Shown piece after piece: positions 25,695 through 34,532 of a stretch of 64,000 nt of DNA. Positions within the stretch are counted from its first letter, which is position 1; every line of letters starts with the position of its first letter. The position numbers and the translations under genes were made by a program. A model generated the notes under the pieces. It was not told the origin of the DNA. It did not search any database and was given only the letters and a program-made list of their open reading frames with translations. The DNA comes from Klebsiella terrigena (GTDB taxonomy: Bacteria > Pseudomonadota > Gammaproteobacteria > Enterobacterales > Enterobacteriaceae): contig NZ_BJNO01000001.1 in assembly GCF_006539725.1 (NCBI RefSeq), positions 124,001 through 188,000 on the forward strand, written 5' to 3'.

Positions 25695-28600
25695 TTTTTC
25701 GCCTCCTGTACCTGATCGCGACCTTCGTCATCCAGCCAGTTAATGTTTTTCATTTTGCGAATCATGATGAACTCATCGCGGTTAGAACCGACGGTGCCGT
25801 AGTAGTTAAAGCCGTAGGCCAGCTGCGCGTAGCCGCCGATCATATGGGTCGGTTTCGGGCAGATACGGGTGACGGAGTTATGGATCCCGCCGCGCCTGCC
25901 GGTGACTTCAGAACCCGGAATGTTCATGATTCGCTCCTGGGCGTGGTACATCATGGTCATTCCGGGCGGCACGCGCTGGCTGACCACCGCGCGGGCGGTG
26001 AGGGCGCCGTTGGCGTTGAACGCCTCAATCCAGTCGTTATCCTCAATCCCCAGCTCCTTCGCGTCGGCTTCGCTGAGCCAGACGATCGGCCCGCCGCGCG
26101 ACAGGGTCAGCATCAGCAGGTTTTCGCTGTAGGTGGAGTGGATGCCCCATTTCTGGTGCGGCGTCAGGAAGTTCAGCGCTTTTTCCGGGAAGCCGTTGGG
26201 CGGGATCTCCTTCATACGGCTGACGCTGCGGGTGTCTATCGGCGGTCGATAGACCACCAGGCTCTCGCCAAAGGCGCGCATCCACGGGTGATCCTGATAG
26301 AGCTGCTGGCGGCCGGAAAGCGTGCGCCACGGGATCAGCTCATGCACGTTGGTATAGCCGGCGTTGTACGACACGTGTTCGCTCTCGAGGCCGGACCAGG
26401 TGGGGCTGGAGATGATTTTGCGCGGCTGGGCCTGGATATCGCGAAAGCGGATCTTCTCATCCTCTTTGTTGAGCGCCAGGTGGGTGTGATCGCGGCCGGT
26501 AAATTCGCCGAGGGAGTGCCAGGCCTTCACCGCCACCTGACCGTTGGTCTCCGGCGCCAGGCTGAGGATCACCTCGCTGGCGTCTATCGCGCTGTCGATG
26601 CGCGGACGACCTTTGGCCGGGCCGTCGAGCTTGACGTAGTTCAGCTTGCCGAGGAAATCGACCTCATCCTGGGTATTCCACGAAATCCCCTTGCTGCCGT
26701 TGCCCAGCTTGTCGAGCAGCGGGCCAAGGGAGGTAAAGCGCTCCCAGGTCGCCGGGTAGTCGCGCTCAACCACCGCGATGGTCGGGGCGGTTTTCCCGGG
26801 GATAAGATCGCACTCGCCCTTGTGCCAGTCGAAGACGTCAAAGGGCTGCGACAGCTCCCCAGGGGAGTCGTGCTGCAGCGGCAGCAGCACCACGTCGGTC
26901 TCTTTATCAAGGTGGCCGACGCAGACCTCGGAGAAGGCTTTAGCAATATCTTTGTAGATTTCCCAGTCGCTTTTCGCATCCCAGGCCGGGTCAACGGCGG
27001 CGGAGAGCGGATGGATAAACGGATGCATATCCGAGGTATTCATATCGTCTTTTTCATACCAGGTGGCGGTCGGCAGGACGATATCGGAGAACAGGCAGGT
27101 GCTCGACATGCGAAAATCGAGGGTCACCAGCAGGTCGAGCTTGCCCTCAATGGCGGCGGTCTGCCACTCCACCTCTTCCGGCTTCACCTCGTCCGTTGCC
27201 CCCAGCTCATCGCCCTGAATACCGCTGTCGGTGCCCAGCAGGTATTTGAGCATGTACTCGTGGCCTTTCCCGGACGAGCCCAGCAGGTTGGAGCGCCAGA
27301 TAAACATGTTTCGCGGATGGTTTTTGCCGTTATCCGGCTGCTCGCTGGCAAAGCGGATATCGCCGGATTTCAGCGCCTGGGCGGTGAAGTCGGCGGGAGA
27401 GAGTCCGGCGGAATCGGCCTGCTGCTTAATGGTCAGCGGGTTGACGCTCAGCTGCGGCGCCGACGGCAGCCAGCCCATGCGCTCGGCGCGGACGTTAAAA
27501 TCAATCAGGTGGCCGCTAAAGCGGCTGGCGTCGGCCAGCGGCGACAGCAGCTCCTGGGCGGTGAGCTTTTCGTAACGCCACTGGCTGGAGTGGTTGTAGA
27601 AATAAGAGGTACTGTTCATCTGGCGCGGCGGGCGGTTCCAGTCGGTGGCGAAGGCCAGCGGCAGCCAGCCGGTTTGCGGGCGCAGCTTCTCCTGGCCCAC
27701 GTAGTGCGACCAGCCGCCGCCGCTCTGCCCGATGCAGCCGCAGAATACCAGCATGTTGATCATCCCCCGGTAGTTCATATCCATGTGATACCAGTGGTTG
27801 ACGCCGGCGCCGAGAATAATCATCGAACGACCGTGGGTCTTATGCGCGGTATCGGCGAACTCCCAGGCGATCTGTTCGATGTGTCGGCGCGACACCCCGG
27901 TGATCTGCTCGGCCCAGGCCGGGGTGTAGGCTTTAAGATCGGCAAAATCCTGCGCCGCGTTGGCGTCATCGAGGCCGCGATCGAGACCGTAGTTGGCGAG
28001 CACCAGATCGTAAACGCTCGCCACCAGGCCGCTTTCACCGTTTGCCAGCGCCAGCTGCTTCACCGGCAGCTGATGGATGAGCACCGGCTCCTGCTTCACG
28101 CTGCGAAAGTGCGGGTTTTCGTTACCGCCAAAGTAGGGGAAGCCCACCGCGGCGACGGAATCCTTGATATCCAGCAGGGAGAGCCGCAGCTCGGTCGCCT
28201 TACCGGCCGCCAGCTGCTCGAGGTTCCACTTGCCTTTCTCACCCCAGCGAAAGCCGATCGAGCCGTTAGGCGCCACCAGCTCTCCTTCGGCGTTGAAGGC
28301 GACGGTTTTCCACTCAGGGTTGTTGCTTTCGCCCAGCCCGTCCAGCAGGTCCGAAGCGCGCAGCATGCGCCCGGGCACCCAGGTACCGTCGTCCCGGCGA
28401 TCGAGTATCACCAGCATCGGCATATCGGTGTAGTGGCGACAGTAGTTGAGGAAGTAATCGCTGGGGTTATCGAGGTGGAAGCGCTTGAGGATCACGTGGC
28501 CCATCGCCATTGCCAGCGCGCTGTCGGTACCCTGTTTGGGCGCCAGCCACTGGTCGCAGAGCTTGGCGACCTCCGAATAGTCCGGGGTGATGGCGATGGT

Positions 28601-29431
28601 TTTGGTGCCTTTGTAGCGCACTTCGGTGAAGAAGTGGGCGTCCGGCGTCCGGGTCTGCGGGACGTTGGAGCCCCAGGCGATAATGTAGCTGGAGTTGTAC
28701 CAGTCGGCGGATTCCGGCACGTCGGTCTGCTCGCCCCAGGTCATCGGTGAGGCGGGCGGCAGGTCGCAGTACCAGTCATAGAAGCTCAGGCAGGTTCCGC
28801 CGATCAGCGACAGATAGCGGGTACCGGCGGCGTAGGAGACCATCGACATCGCCGGAATGGGCGAGAAGCCGGCCACGCGGTCCGGGCCGTAGTTTTTAAT
28901 GGTCCAGACGTTGGCGGCGGCGATCAGCTGGTTGAGCTCTTTCCAGGTTGAACGAATAAACCCGCCTTTGCCGCGGGCCTGCTTGTAGCTCAGGCATTTT
29001 TGCCGGTCCTGCATGATGCTGTTCCACGCGTTGACCGGGTCCGGGTGCTGCGTCAGCGCCTCGCGCCACAGCTCAATCAGCCGCTTGCGCGCCAGCGGGT
29101 ACTTCAGGCGGTTGGCGCTGTAGAGGTACCACGAGTAGCTGGCGCCGCGCGGGCAGCCGCGCGGCTCGTGGTTCGGCAGGTCAGGGCGGGTGCGGGGATA
29201 GTCGGTCTGCTGGGTTTCCCAGGTGACGAGCCCGTTTTTAACGTAGATCTTCCAGCTACATGAGCCTGTACAGTTTACGCCGTGCGTGGAGCGGACAATC
29301 TTATCGAACTGCCAGCGCTGACGGTAGCTATCCTCCCAGTCACGGTTGGTGTTGTACACCTGGCCGTGGCTGTTGGCAAAGCTTTCGCCTTTTTGCTTAA
29401 AGTAGCGAAAGCGATCCAGTAGTTTGCTCAT
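25691..29431 (-). CDS. narZ: Nitrate reductase Z alpha subunit (molybdenum catalytic subunit)
   Basis: 1246 residues, the same length as E. coli NarZ and near-identical in long stretches. HGVNCTGSCSWK near residue 50 provides the His/Cys ligands of the FS0 cluster, completed by the cysteine in RGCPRG. The molybdenum-binding aspartate is in YIIAWGSNVPQTRTPDAHF. It reduces nitrate to nitrite in the cytoplasm with bis-MGD. The opposite strand is open for over 1,000 codons here, a codon-bias artefact. In E. coli this isoenzyme is controlled mainly by RpoS rather than by FNR/NarL. Confidence 0.97.
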   Translation of the reverse strand: MSKLLDRFRYFKQKGESFANSHGQVYNTNRDWEDSYRQRWQFDKIVRSTHGVNCTGSCSWKIYVKNGLVTWETQQTDYPRTRPDLPNHEPRGCPRGASYSWYLYSANRLKYPLARKRLIELWREALTQHPDPVNAWNSIMQDRQKCLSYKQARGKGGFIRSTWKELNQLIAAANVWTIKNYGPDRVAGFSPIPAMSMVSYAAGTRYLSLIGGTCLSFYDWYCDLPPASPMTWGEQTDVPESADWYNSSYIIAWGSNVPQTRTPDAHFFTEVRYKGTKTIAITPDYSEVAKLCDQWLAPKQGTDSALAMAMGHVILKRFHLDNPSDYFLNYCRHYTDMPMLVILDRRDDGTWVPGRMLRASDLLDGLGESNNPEWKTVAFNAEGELVAPNGSIGFRWGEKGKWNLEQLAAGKATELRLSLLDIKDSVAAVGFPYFGGNENPHFRSVKQEPVLIHQLPVKQLALANGESGLVASVYDLVLANYGLDRGLDDANAAQDFADLKAYTPAWAEQITGVSRRHIEQIAWEFADTAHKTHGRSMIILGAGVNHWYHMDMNYRGMINMLVFCGCIGQSGGGWSHYVGQEKLRPQTGWLPLAFATDWNRPPRQMNSTSYFYNHSSQWRYEKLTAQELLSPLADASRFSGHLIDFNVRAERMGWLPSAPQLSVNPLTIKQQADSAGLSPADFTAQALKSGDIRFASEQPDNGKNHPRNMFIWRSNLLGSSGKGHEYMLKYLLGTDSGIQGDELGATDEVKPEEVEWQTAAIEGKLDLLVTLDFRMSSTCLFSDIVLPTATWYEKDDMNTSDMHPFIHPLSAAVDPAWDAKSDWEIYKDIAKAFSEVCVGHLDKETDVVLLPLQHDSPGELSQPFDVFDWHKGECDLIPGKTAPTIAVVERDYPATWERFTSLGPLLDKLGNGSKGISWNTQDEVDFLGKLNYVKLDGPAKGRPRIDSAIDASEVILSLAPETNGQVAVKAWHSLGEFTGRDHTHLALNKEDEKIRFRDIQAQPRKIISSPTWSGLESEHVSYNAGYTNVHELIPWRTLSGRQQLYQDHPWMRAFGESLVVYRPPIDTRSVSRMKEIPPNGFPEKALNFLTPHQKWGIHSTYSENLLMLTLSRGGPIVWLSEADAKELGIEDNDWIEAFNANGALTARAVVSQRVPPGMTMMYHAQERIMNIPGSEVTGRRGGIHNSVTRICPKPTHMIGGYAQLAYGFNYYGTVGSNRDEFIMIRKMKNINWLDDEGRDQVQEAKK

Positions 29432-29499
29432 GACATTATCTCCTGACGGGGGATTGCGCCCCCGTGGTTACACTGCTCAACATGTATTTCTTGTTCTGT

Positions 29500-30888
29500 T
29501 TATTTCGTTGCCGGCTTGCGGCGCCCGTAGACCAGCCAGGTCACCAGCACGCAAACCACGTAAAACACAAAAAAGATCTTCATGGCGCCGACCGGAGAGC
29601 CGGTCATGGCCAGCGAGGTGCCAAAGGCTTTGGGAATGAAGAAGCCCCCAACGGCGCCAATGGCGGAGATAAAGCCGAGCGCGGCGGCGGTATCGGTCAC
29701 CGCCTCATGCTGGGCCTGTTCGTCGGTCCCGCCGCGTTTTTTGACGCTATCGACGGTGATTTGTCGAAAGATCACGGCGATCATCTGGAAGGTGGAGCCG
29801 CTGCCGAGGCCGGCGGTGAGGAACAGCCCCATAAACACCACGTAAAAGGCGAGGAAGCTGCCGGAGCCGGAGCCCGGCAGGGTGAGAAACAGCAGGCCGG
29901 TGAACAGCGCCATCAGGACAAAGTTGGCGAGCGTCACGTTAACCCCGCCGAGGCGGTCTGAGATAATGCCGCCAAACGAGCGGGCCAGGGCGCCGATAAA
30001 CGGGCCGAAGAAGGCCAGCTGCAGGATATTGACGTCCGGGAACTGCGTTTTCGCCAGCATCGCAAAGCCGGCGGAGAAGCCGATAAACGAGCCGAAGGTT
30101 GCGAGATAAAGCAGGCTCAGCAGCCACATATGCGGACGTTTTAGCACCGGCAGCTGGTCACGAATTGACGTTTTGGAACCGGCGATATCGTTCATGCCGA
30201 ACCAGGCGGCGGCGGTGGCAATCAGCAGCAGGGGAACCCAGATCAGCGGCGAGTTGCCGAGCCAGAGGATCGAACCGTCCGGCTGTTCGGTGCCACGCAC
30301 GCCGAGGAAGGTAAACAGCGGCAGGAACACGAAAATTGGCGACAGCAGCTGCATCACGCTGACCCCGAGGTTGCCCAGCCCGCCGTTAACGCCGAGCGCG
30401 CTGCCCTGCTTAGCCTTCGGGTAGAAAAAGCTGATATTGCCCATGCTGGAGGCAAAGTTGGCGCCGGCGAAACCGCACAGCAGGGCGATGGCGATAAATA
30501 TCCAGTACGGCGTCGCCGGGTCCTGCACCGCGAAACCGAGCCACAGGCACGGGATCGCTAATATAACGGTACTGATCACCGTCCAGTAGCGCCCGCCAAA
30601 TATTGGCACCATAAACGAATAGGGCACGCGTAATATTGCCCCGGAAAGCGAAGGAAGGGCGGTTAATAAGAAGAGCTGGTCGGTAGTGAAATTAAATCCG
30701 ACTTTATTAAGATTGACCGCTACGGCGCTAAATAACATCCAGACGCAGAAGGCGAGTAGCAGGCAGGCAACTGAAATACAAAGGTTTCTTCGTGCAATCT
30801 TTTTGCCTTTGTTTTCCCAAAATGCCGGGTTTTCGGGTCTCCAGTCTTTTAAGAGGTAATGATTATCTTTCTCATTTTGTGTTGGCAT
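29500..30888 (-). CDS. narU: Nitrate/nitrite transporter
   Basis: 462 residues, the same length as E. coli NarU and matching it from the start (YLLKDWRPENPAFWENKGK versus nearly the same text). Twelve membrane spans and two nitrate-signature loops are present (GFAGANFASSMGNISFF near residue 140 and AGLGSGSTFQMIAVIFR near residue 350). It exchanges nitrate and nitrite. It is the first gene of the narU-narZYWV unit with a 68-base gap before narZ, and its promoter must lie in the AT-rich stretch upstream. Confidence 0.95.
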   Translation of the reverse strand: MPTQNEKDNHYLLKDWRPENPAFWENKGKKIARRNLCISVACLLLAFCVWMLFSAVAVNLNKVGFNFTTDQLFLLTALPSLSGAILRVPYSFMVPIFGGRYWTVISTVILAIPCLWLGFAVQDPATPYWIFIAIALLCGFAGANFASSMGNISFFYPKAKQGSALGVNGGLGNLGVSVMQLLSPIFVFLPLFTFLGVRGTEQPDGSILWLGNSPLIWVPLLLIATAAAWFGMNDIAGSKTSIRDQLPVLKRPHMWLLSLLYLATFGSFIGFSAGFAMLAKTQFPDVNILQLAFFGPFIGALARSFGGIISDRLGGVNVTLANFVLMALFTGLLFLTLPGSGSGSFLAFYVVFMGLFLTAGLGSGSTFQMIAVIFRQITVDSVKKRGGTDEQAQHEAVTDTAAALGFISAIGAVGGFFIPKAFGTSLAMTGSPVGAMKIFFVFYVVCVLVTWLVYGRRKPATK

Positions 30889-31192
30889 ATTGCCCTCGAT
30901 TGCACCGTAACCAAAGAAAATAGCGATCTGAAAAGCGGAAAATAGAAAATAAAGCAGCGGTTGTTATGCAGGCTGGTCGTTTTAATTATTGTAATGTTTG
31001 AAAGAATAGATAAAAAAAGCGGAGCAGCAGAAAACACGCGGTGAATAGAGGGTTGTTATTTGTTACAAAATGTAAATAAGTTGTAGAGTAGGTTGTAAAG
31101 AAAAAGAGGGTGTCGGCCCTATCCACAGGTGGGCCGCGCCGCGAGAACGGTGTCAGCCGCCTCCCGAGGGTGGCGGCGGGAGAGACCAGGGA
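30889..31192. other. Intergenic region between narU and smvR
   Basis: 304 bases without a convincing gene. The half nearest narU is AT-rich and should contain the narU promoter; I could not choose a box with confidence. The half nearest smvR is GC-rich with two hairpins: GGCCC/GGGCC at 31115-31135, and GCCGCC-T-CCC/GGG-T-GGCGGC at 31156-31177. The second follows the smvR stop and may end its transcript, although no U-run follows. Confidence 0.6.
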
Positions 31193-31780
31193 TTATTCAG
31201 GAAGGCGTAAAAGCTCTAGTGTTATGTAATGGTTTATATATCGACTAAAGGCGGCGTCATCAATCTCCTTCATTCCCAGCGCGTAGATGCCGTCCAGGCC
31301 GCAGACGAGGGCAATGAGCCGCCAGGCAATATTCTCCGCGCTATCGCCGGGATGAAACTCCCCGGCCGCGGTTCCGCGCTGAATAATGTTGACCGTCTCT
31401 TCGTGCCACAGGCTCATGGTGAGCAGGTAGGCCGCTTTGATGTCGCTATCGCTGCTGGAAAGCAGCTGCCCCTCGCGCCACAGGCGAATGTACGGATCCA
31501 GCCGGCCATCTTCGCTGCCGAGCATAGAAAACAGGCGCTCGTTCCAGCTCGCCGCATCGTCAACCAGCTGGATGGCCAGCATATCCCGAATCAGCTGGAC
31601 GAAGGCGTGGGCCTTCAGCTCGCCGATGGAGGTGAAGTGGTGGTGCAGCTGCCCGGTGGCCACGCCGGCCTCGCTGGCTATCTGCCGAACGGTCATTGCG
31701 CCAAGGCCGCCGCGCAGGGCCACGCGCATCGCCGCCTGCAGGATAACTTCCCGCCGATCTTCCCGACTTAAATAGTTCAT
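31193..31780 (-). CDS. smvR: TetR-family repressor of SmvA
   Basis: 195 residues from the ATG at 31780 (GGGAG just upstream, at rather short spacing); in-frame starts at 31807 and beyond are less likely because they run into the operator region. The N-terminal helix-turn-helix is GAMTVRQIASEAGVATGQLHHHF. It diverges from smvA, the arrangement known in Klebsiella, where SmvR represses the SmvA efflux pump and its loss raises tolerance to chlorhexidine and other cationic biocides. The frame appears intact. Confidence 0.9.
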   Translation of the reverse strand: MNYLSREDRREVILQAAMRVALRGGLGAMTVRQIASEAGVATGQLHHHFTSIGELKAHAFVQLIRDMLAIQLVDDAASWNERLFSMLGSEDGRLDPYIRLWREGQLLSSSDSDIKAAYLLTMSLWHEETVNIIQRGTAAGEFHPGDSAENIAWRLIALVCGLDGIYALGMKEIDDAAFSRYINHYITLELLRLPE

Positions 31781-31822
31781 ATGCTCCCGCCGCACAGTGG
31801 TTTTCATCGATAGTAACAAAAA

Positions 31823-31875
31823 GTTGGACAGTCGTTCAACAATCCGGCAGGATCGCATTCCTGGACGCGTGTCCA
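31823..31875. promoter_or_regulatory. Candidate SmvR operators in the smvR-smvA gap
   Basis: Two imperfect palindromes lie in the divergent gap. One, around 31824-31839, reads TTGGACAGTCGTTCAA (10 of 16 symmetric). The other, 31862-31875, reads TGGACGCGTGTCCA (12 of 14 symmetric). Both share the GGAC/GTCC theme. Either could hold a TetR dimer that blocks both promoters. Confidence 0.45.
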
Positions 31876-31900
31876 ATTTAGTTAATTGAGGAAATGTAGT

Positions 31901-33400
31901 ATGTCTCGGCAATGGTTAACGCTAATAGCGATTTTGCTGGTTTATCTTCCAGTGGCGATCGATGCCACGGTGCTGCACGTAGCGGCGCCAACGCTTAGCG
32001 TATCGCTGGGAACCAGCAGCAACGAGCTGCTGTGGATCATTGATATTTATTCATTAGTGATGGCCGGTATGGTGCTGCCGATGGGCGCGCTAGGCGACAA
32101 AATTGGCTTTAAGCGCCTGCTGCTGCTCGGCAGCGGGATTTTCGGCGTTGCGTCGCTGGCGGCGGCCTTTTCCCCCAGCGCGATGGCGCTGATTGCCTCC
32201 CGGGCGCTGCTGGCCATCGGGGCCGCGATGATCGTCCCGGCGACGCTGGCCGGCATTCGTAACACCTTTGCCGAAGCCCGCCACCGCAACATGGCGCTGG
32301 GCCTGTGGGCGGCGATTGGCTCAGGCGGCGCGGCTTTCGGTCCGCTGGTGGGCGGAATGCTGCTGGAGCACTTCTACTGGGGATCGGTGTTCCTGCTCAA
32401 CGTTCCCATCGTGCTGGTGGTTATGGCCTTCAGCGCGCGAATGGTGCCGCGCCAGCCCGCGCGACGCGAGCAGCCGCTAAATATGCTGCAGGCGTTGATG
32501 CTGATTACGGCAATCCTGATGCTGGTCTTTAGCGCCAAAACGGCGCTCAAAGGGCAGCTTGAGCTGTGGATCACCGGACTGGTGGCCCTCGCCGGCGCGG
32601 GGATGCTGTTCTCCTTCGTGCGCCGGCAGCTCTCATCGGCGAGGCCGATGGTGGATATGCGCCTCTTCACGCACCGCATTATTCTAAGCGGCGTGATGAT
32701 GGCAATGACGGCGCTGATTACGCTGGTGGGTTTCGAACTGCTGATGGCGCAGGAGCTGCAGTTTGTGCACGGTAAAACGCCGTTTGAGGCCGGGTTATTT
32801 ATGCTGCCGCTGATGGTGGCCAGCGGGTTTAGCGGGCCGATCGCCGGGATGATGGTCTCGCGCCTCGGCCTGCGTCAGGTCGCCACCGGCGGGATGCTGC
32901 TCAGCGCGTTCAGCTTCCTTGGGCTGTCGATGACCGACTTTAGCAGCCAGCCGTGGCTGGCGTGGGGGCTGATGACGATGCTGGGCTTCAGCGTTGCCAG
33001 CGCGCTGCTGGCCTCCAGCTCGGCGATTATGGCCGCCGCGCCAAAAGAGAAGGCGGCCGCGGCGGGCGCGATTGAAACGATGGCCTATGAGCTCGGCGCC
33101 GGGCTGGGTATAGCGCTCTTTGGCCTGATCCTGACCCGCAGCTACAGCTCGTCGATTGTATTACCGAACGGTATTGACGGCGGCGCGGCGGAGCAGGCCG
33201 CCTCCTCCATCAGCGAGGCGATAAATCTGGCCCAGTCGATGCCCGCTATTCCGGCCCATGCGCTGGTTGAGGCGGCCAAAACGGCGTTTATCAGCGCCCA
33301 CAGCATCGTCCTGGCAACGGCCGGCGTCCTGCTGCTGCTGCTGGCAATGGGGATCTGGCGCAGCCTCGCGAAGGTGCCGCCGGTGAGTGACGCCCTATAG
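31901..33400 (+). CDS. smvA: MFS efflux pump for cationic biocides
   Basis: 499 residues from the ATG at 31901, with GAGGAA eight bases upstream. Fourteen membrane spans are expected (DHA2 family). AIDATVLHVAAPTLS in span 1 and GALGDKIGFKR after span 2 match Salmonella SmvA closely, as does the C-terminal stretch KAAAAGAIETMAYELGAGLG. It exports quaternary ammonium compounds, methyl viologen and acriflavine. Its stop overlaps the convergent IclR gene's stop region by six bases. Confidence 0.93.
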   Translation: MSRQWLTLIAILLVYLPVAIDATVLHVAAPTLSVSLGTSSNELLWIIDIYSLVMAGMVLPMGALGDKIGFKRLLLLGSGIFGVASLAAAFSPSAMALIASRALLAIGAAMIVPATLAGIRNTFAEARHRNMALGLWAAIGSGGAAFGPLVGGMLLEHFYWGSVFLLNVPIVLVVMAFSARMVPRQPARREQPLNMLQALMLITAILMLVFSAKTALKGQLELWITGLVALAGAGMLFSFVRRQLSSARPMVDMRLFTHRIILSGVMMAMTALITLVGFELLMAQELQFVHGKTPFEAGLFMLPLMVASGFSGPIAGMMVSRLGLRQVATGGMLLSAFSFLGLSMTDFSSQPWLAWGLMTMLGFSVASALLASSSAIMAAAPKEKAAAAGAIETMAYELGAGLGIALFGLILTRSYSSSIVLPNGIDGGAAEQAASSISEAINLAQSMPAIPAHALVEAAKTAFISAHSIVLATAGVLLLLLAMGIWRSLAKVPPVSDAL

Positions 33401-34192
33401 CTGGAGAGAGAGCTCCATGGCGGCCCGGCGCAGCGGCGCCAGGGCCAGCTCTTTTAGCGCTCCGGCGCTCATCGCGGCCGCAGGCACGCCGACGTTGAGC
33501 GCCGCCACCACCTGGCCGCCGCGCGACAGCAGCGGCACCGCCAGCGAACACAGCCCAACCTCAATCTGCCTGTCCGCAAGCGCGTATCCCTGCATGCGGA
33601 CTTTGGCAATTTCCTCGCGCAATCCCGGCAGATCGCAGACCGTATGCGGGGTGTAGCGCATTAGCACGGCTCGTGACAACGTCACCTCAAGCTGCTCTTC
33701 CGGCAGCGCGCTGAGCAGCACCCGGCCCATCGAGGTGGCCCAGGCGGGCAGGCGGCTGCCGCGCCCGATGTCGACGCTGAGCAGGTTGTTGACCGCGGCT
33801 CTGGCGATGTACAGCACGTTATCCCCATCCAGGGTGGCGGCCGAACAGGACTCGCCCAGCGTTTTGCCCAGCGTATCCAGCGCGGTCTGCGCCACTTTTG
33901 CCAGCGGAGTACCGGCAAGGTAGGCGTGGCCCACCGCCAGCACGCGCGGCAGCAGCTCGTAGCTGCGGCCATCGGGGCTGTGTACCATCCCCAGCGCCGC
34001 CAGGGTATAGAGGCAGCGGCGCACGGCGGCGCGAGAAATTTGCGTTTTCTGGCTGAGCTGCGAAATGGTCAGCCGCTGGCGCTGGGGAGTAAAGGCGTTG
34101 AGCACCTCCAGCCCGCGCGCCAGCGACAGCATAAAGTTTGGGTCGTGTTCGGCCTGCCTGGCGCTGAGGGTGGTTGGGGATCTATCGCTCAT
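33395..34192 (-). CDS. IclR-family regulator of the cat-ben genes (PcaU/CatR-like)
   Basis: 265 residues from the ATG at 34192, which has AGAGGA six bases upstream; an ATG at 34207 has no such site. The N-terminal winged helix (QRLTISQLSQKTQISRAAVRR, here by its parts LTISQLSQKT and SRAAVRRCL) is followed by the IclR effector domain (LPAWATSMGRVLLSAL). This subgroup, with PcaU, PcaR and CatR, controls beta-ketoadipate pathway genes in response to muconate or ketoadipate. It diverges from catB. In many bacteria LysR proteins (BenM/CatM) do this job, so the regulator type is of note. Confidence 0.85.
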   Translation of the reverse strand: MSDRSPTTLSARQAEHDPNFMLSLARGLEVLNAFTPQRQRLTISQLSQKTQISRAAVRRCLYTLAALGMVHSPDGRSYELLPRVLAVGHAYLAGTPLAKVAQTALDTLGKTLGESCSAATLDGDNVLYIARAAVNNLLSVDIGRGSRLPAWATSMGRVLLSALPEEQLEVTLSRAVLMRYTPHTVCDLPGLREEIAKVRMQGYALADRQIEVGLCSLAVPLLSRGGQVVAALNVGVPAAAMSAGALKELALAPLRRAAMELSLQL

Positions 34193-34318
34193 TGAATTCC
34201 TCTCCATTCGAAGACAAAGCTCGCGGGCATCACTATACCCTGCGCACAGCGGGCGGCGGCGGAATGTGCGCGTTTTCCCACCCGGATCACATTATTAACC
34301 TCAATTTAACAAGCGCGT

Positions 34319-34346
34319 CGATAATCGCACAACATTTCGATTATCG
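34319..34346. promoter_or_regulatory. Candidate IclR operator: perfect 9-bp inverted repeat
   Basis: CGATAATCG (34319-34327) and its exact reverse complement CGATTATCG (34338-34346) are separated by 10 bases, in the 340-base gap between the IclR gene and catB. Each half is itself nearly symmetric (CGAT-x-ATCG). The position and symmetry suit an IclR-type dimer-of-dimers. The rest of the gap (34193-34532) shows no gene; the catB frame is open back to 34350 but without a ribosome site. Confidence 0.55.
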
Positions 34347-34532
34347 CCGTTGACCGTGCCGGTGGCTGCCCCCTATTGTCAAAGGCATCGTCACCTCCCG
34401 TTATGGTTGGGGGCACAAAAAGTTATACCCGATATCGACTATGCAGCCGCCGCGCCTGGCCACCTTACCGGTGCCGCAGCGGACGCTGCGCGAAGATCCC
34501 GGGGCCGGCTATTTCACGATTGGGAACAGAAG

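Noticed and set aside
25679-28750. Open frame of more than 1,000 codons antisense to narZ
   Set aside because: It mirrors the codon bias of a GC-rich conserved gene; the product has no recognisable domain and no ribosome site.
30849-31037. 62-codon minus-strand frame between narU and smvR
   Set aside because: AT-rich, no ribosome site, overlaps the narU start; read as promoter region.
34350-34532. 61-codon N-terminal extension of catB
   Set aside because: Not homologous to muconate cycloisomerases and lies over the likely promoter and operator region.
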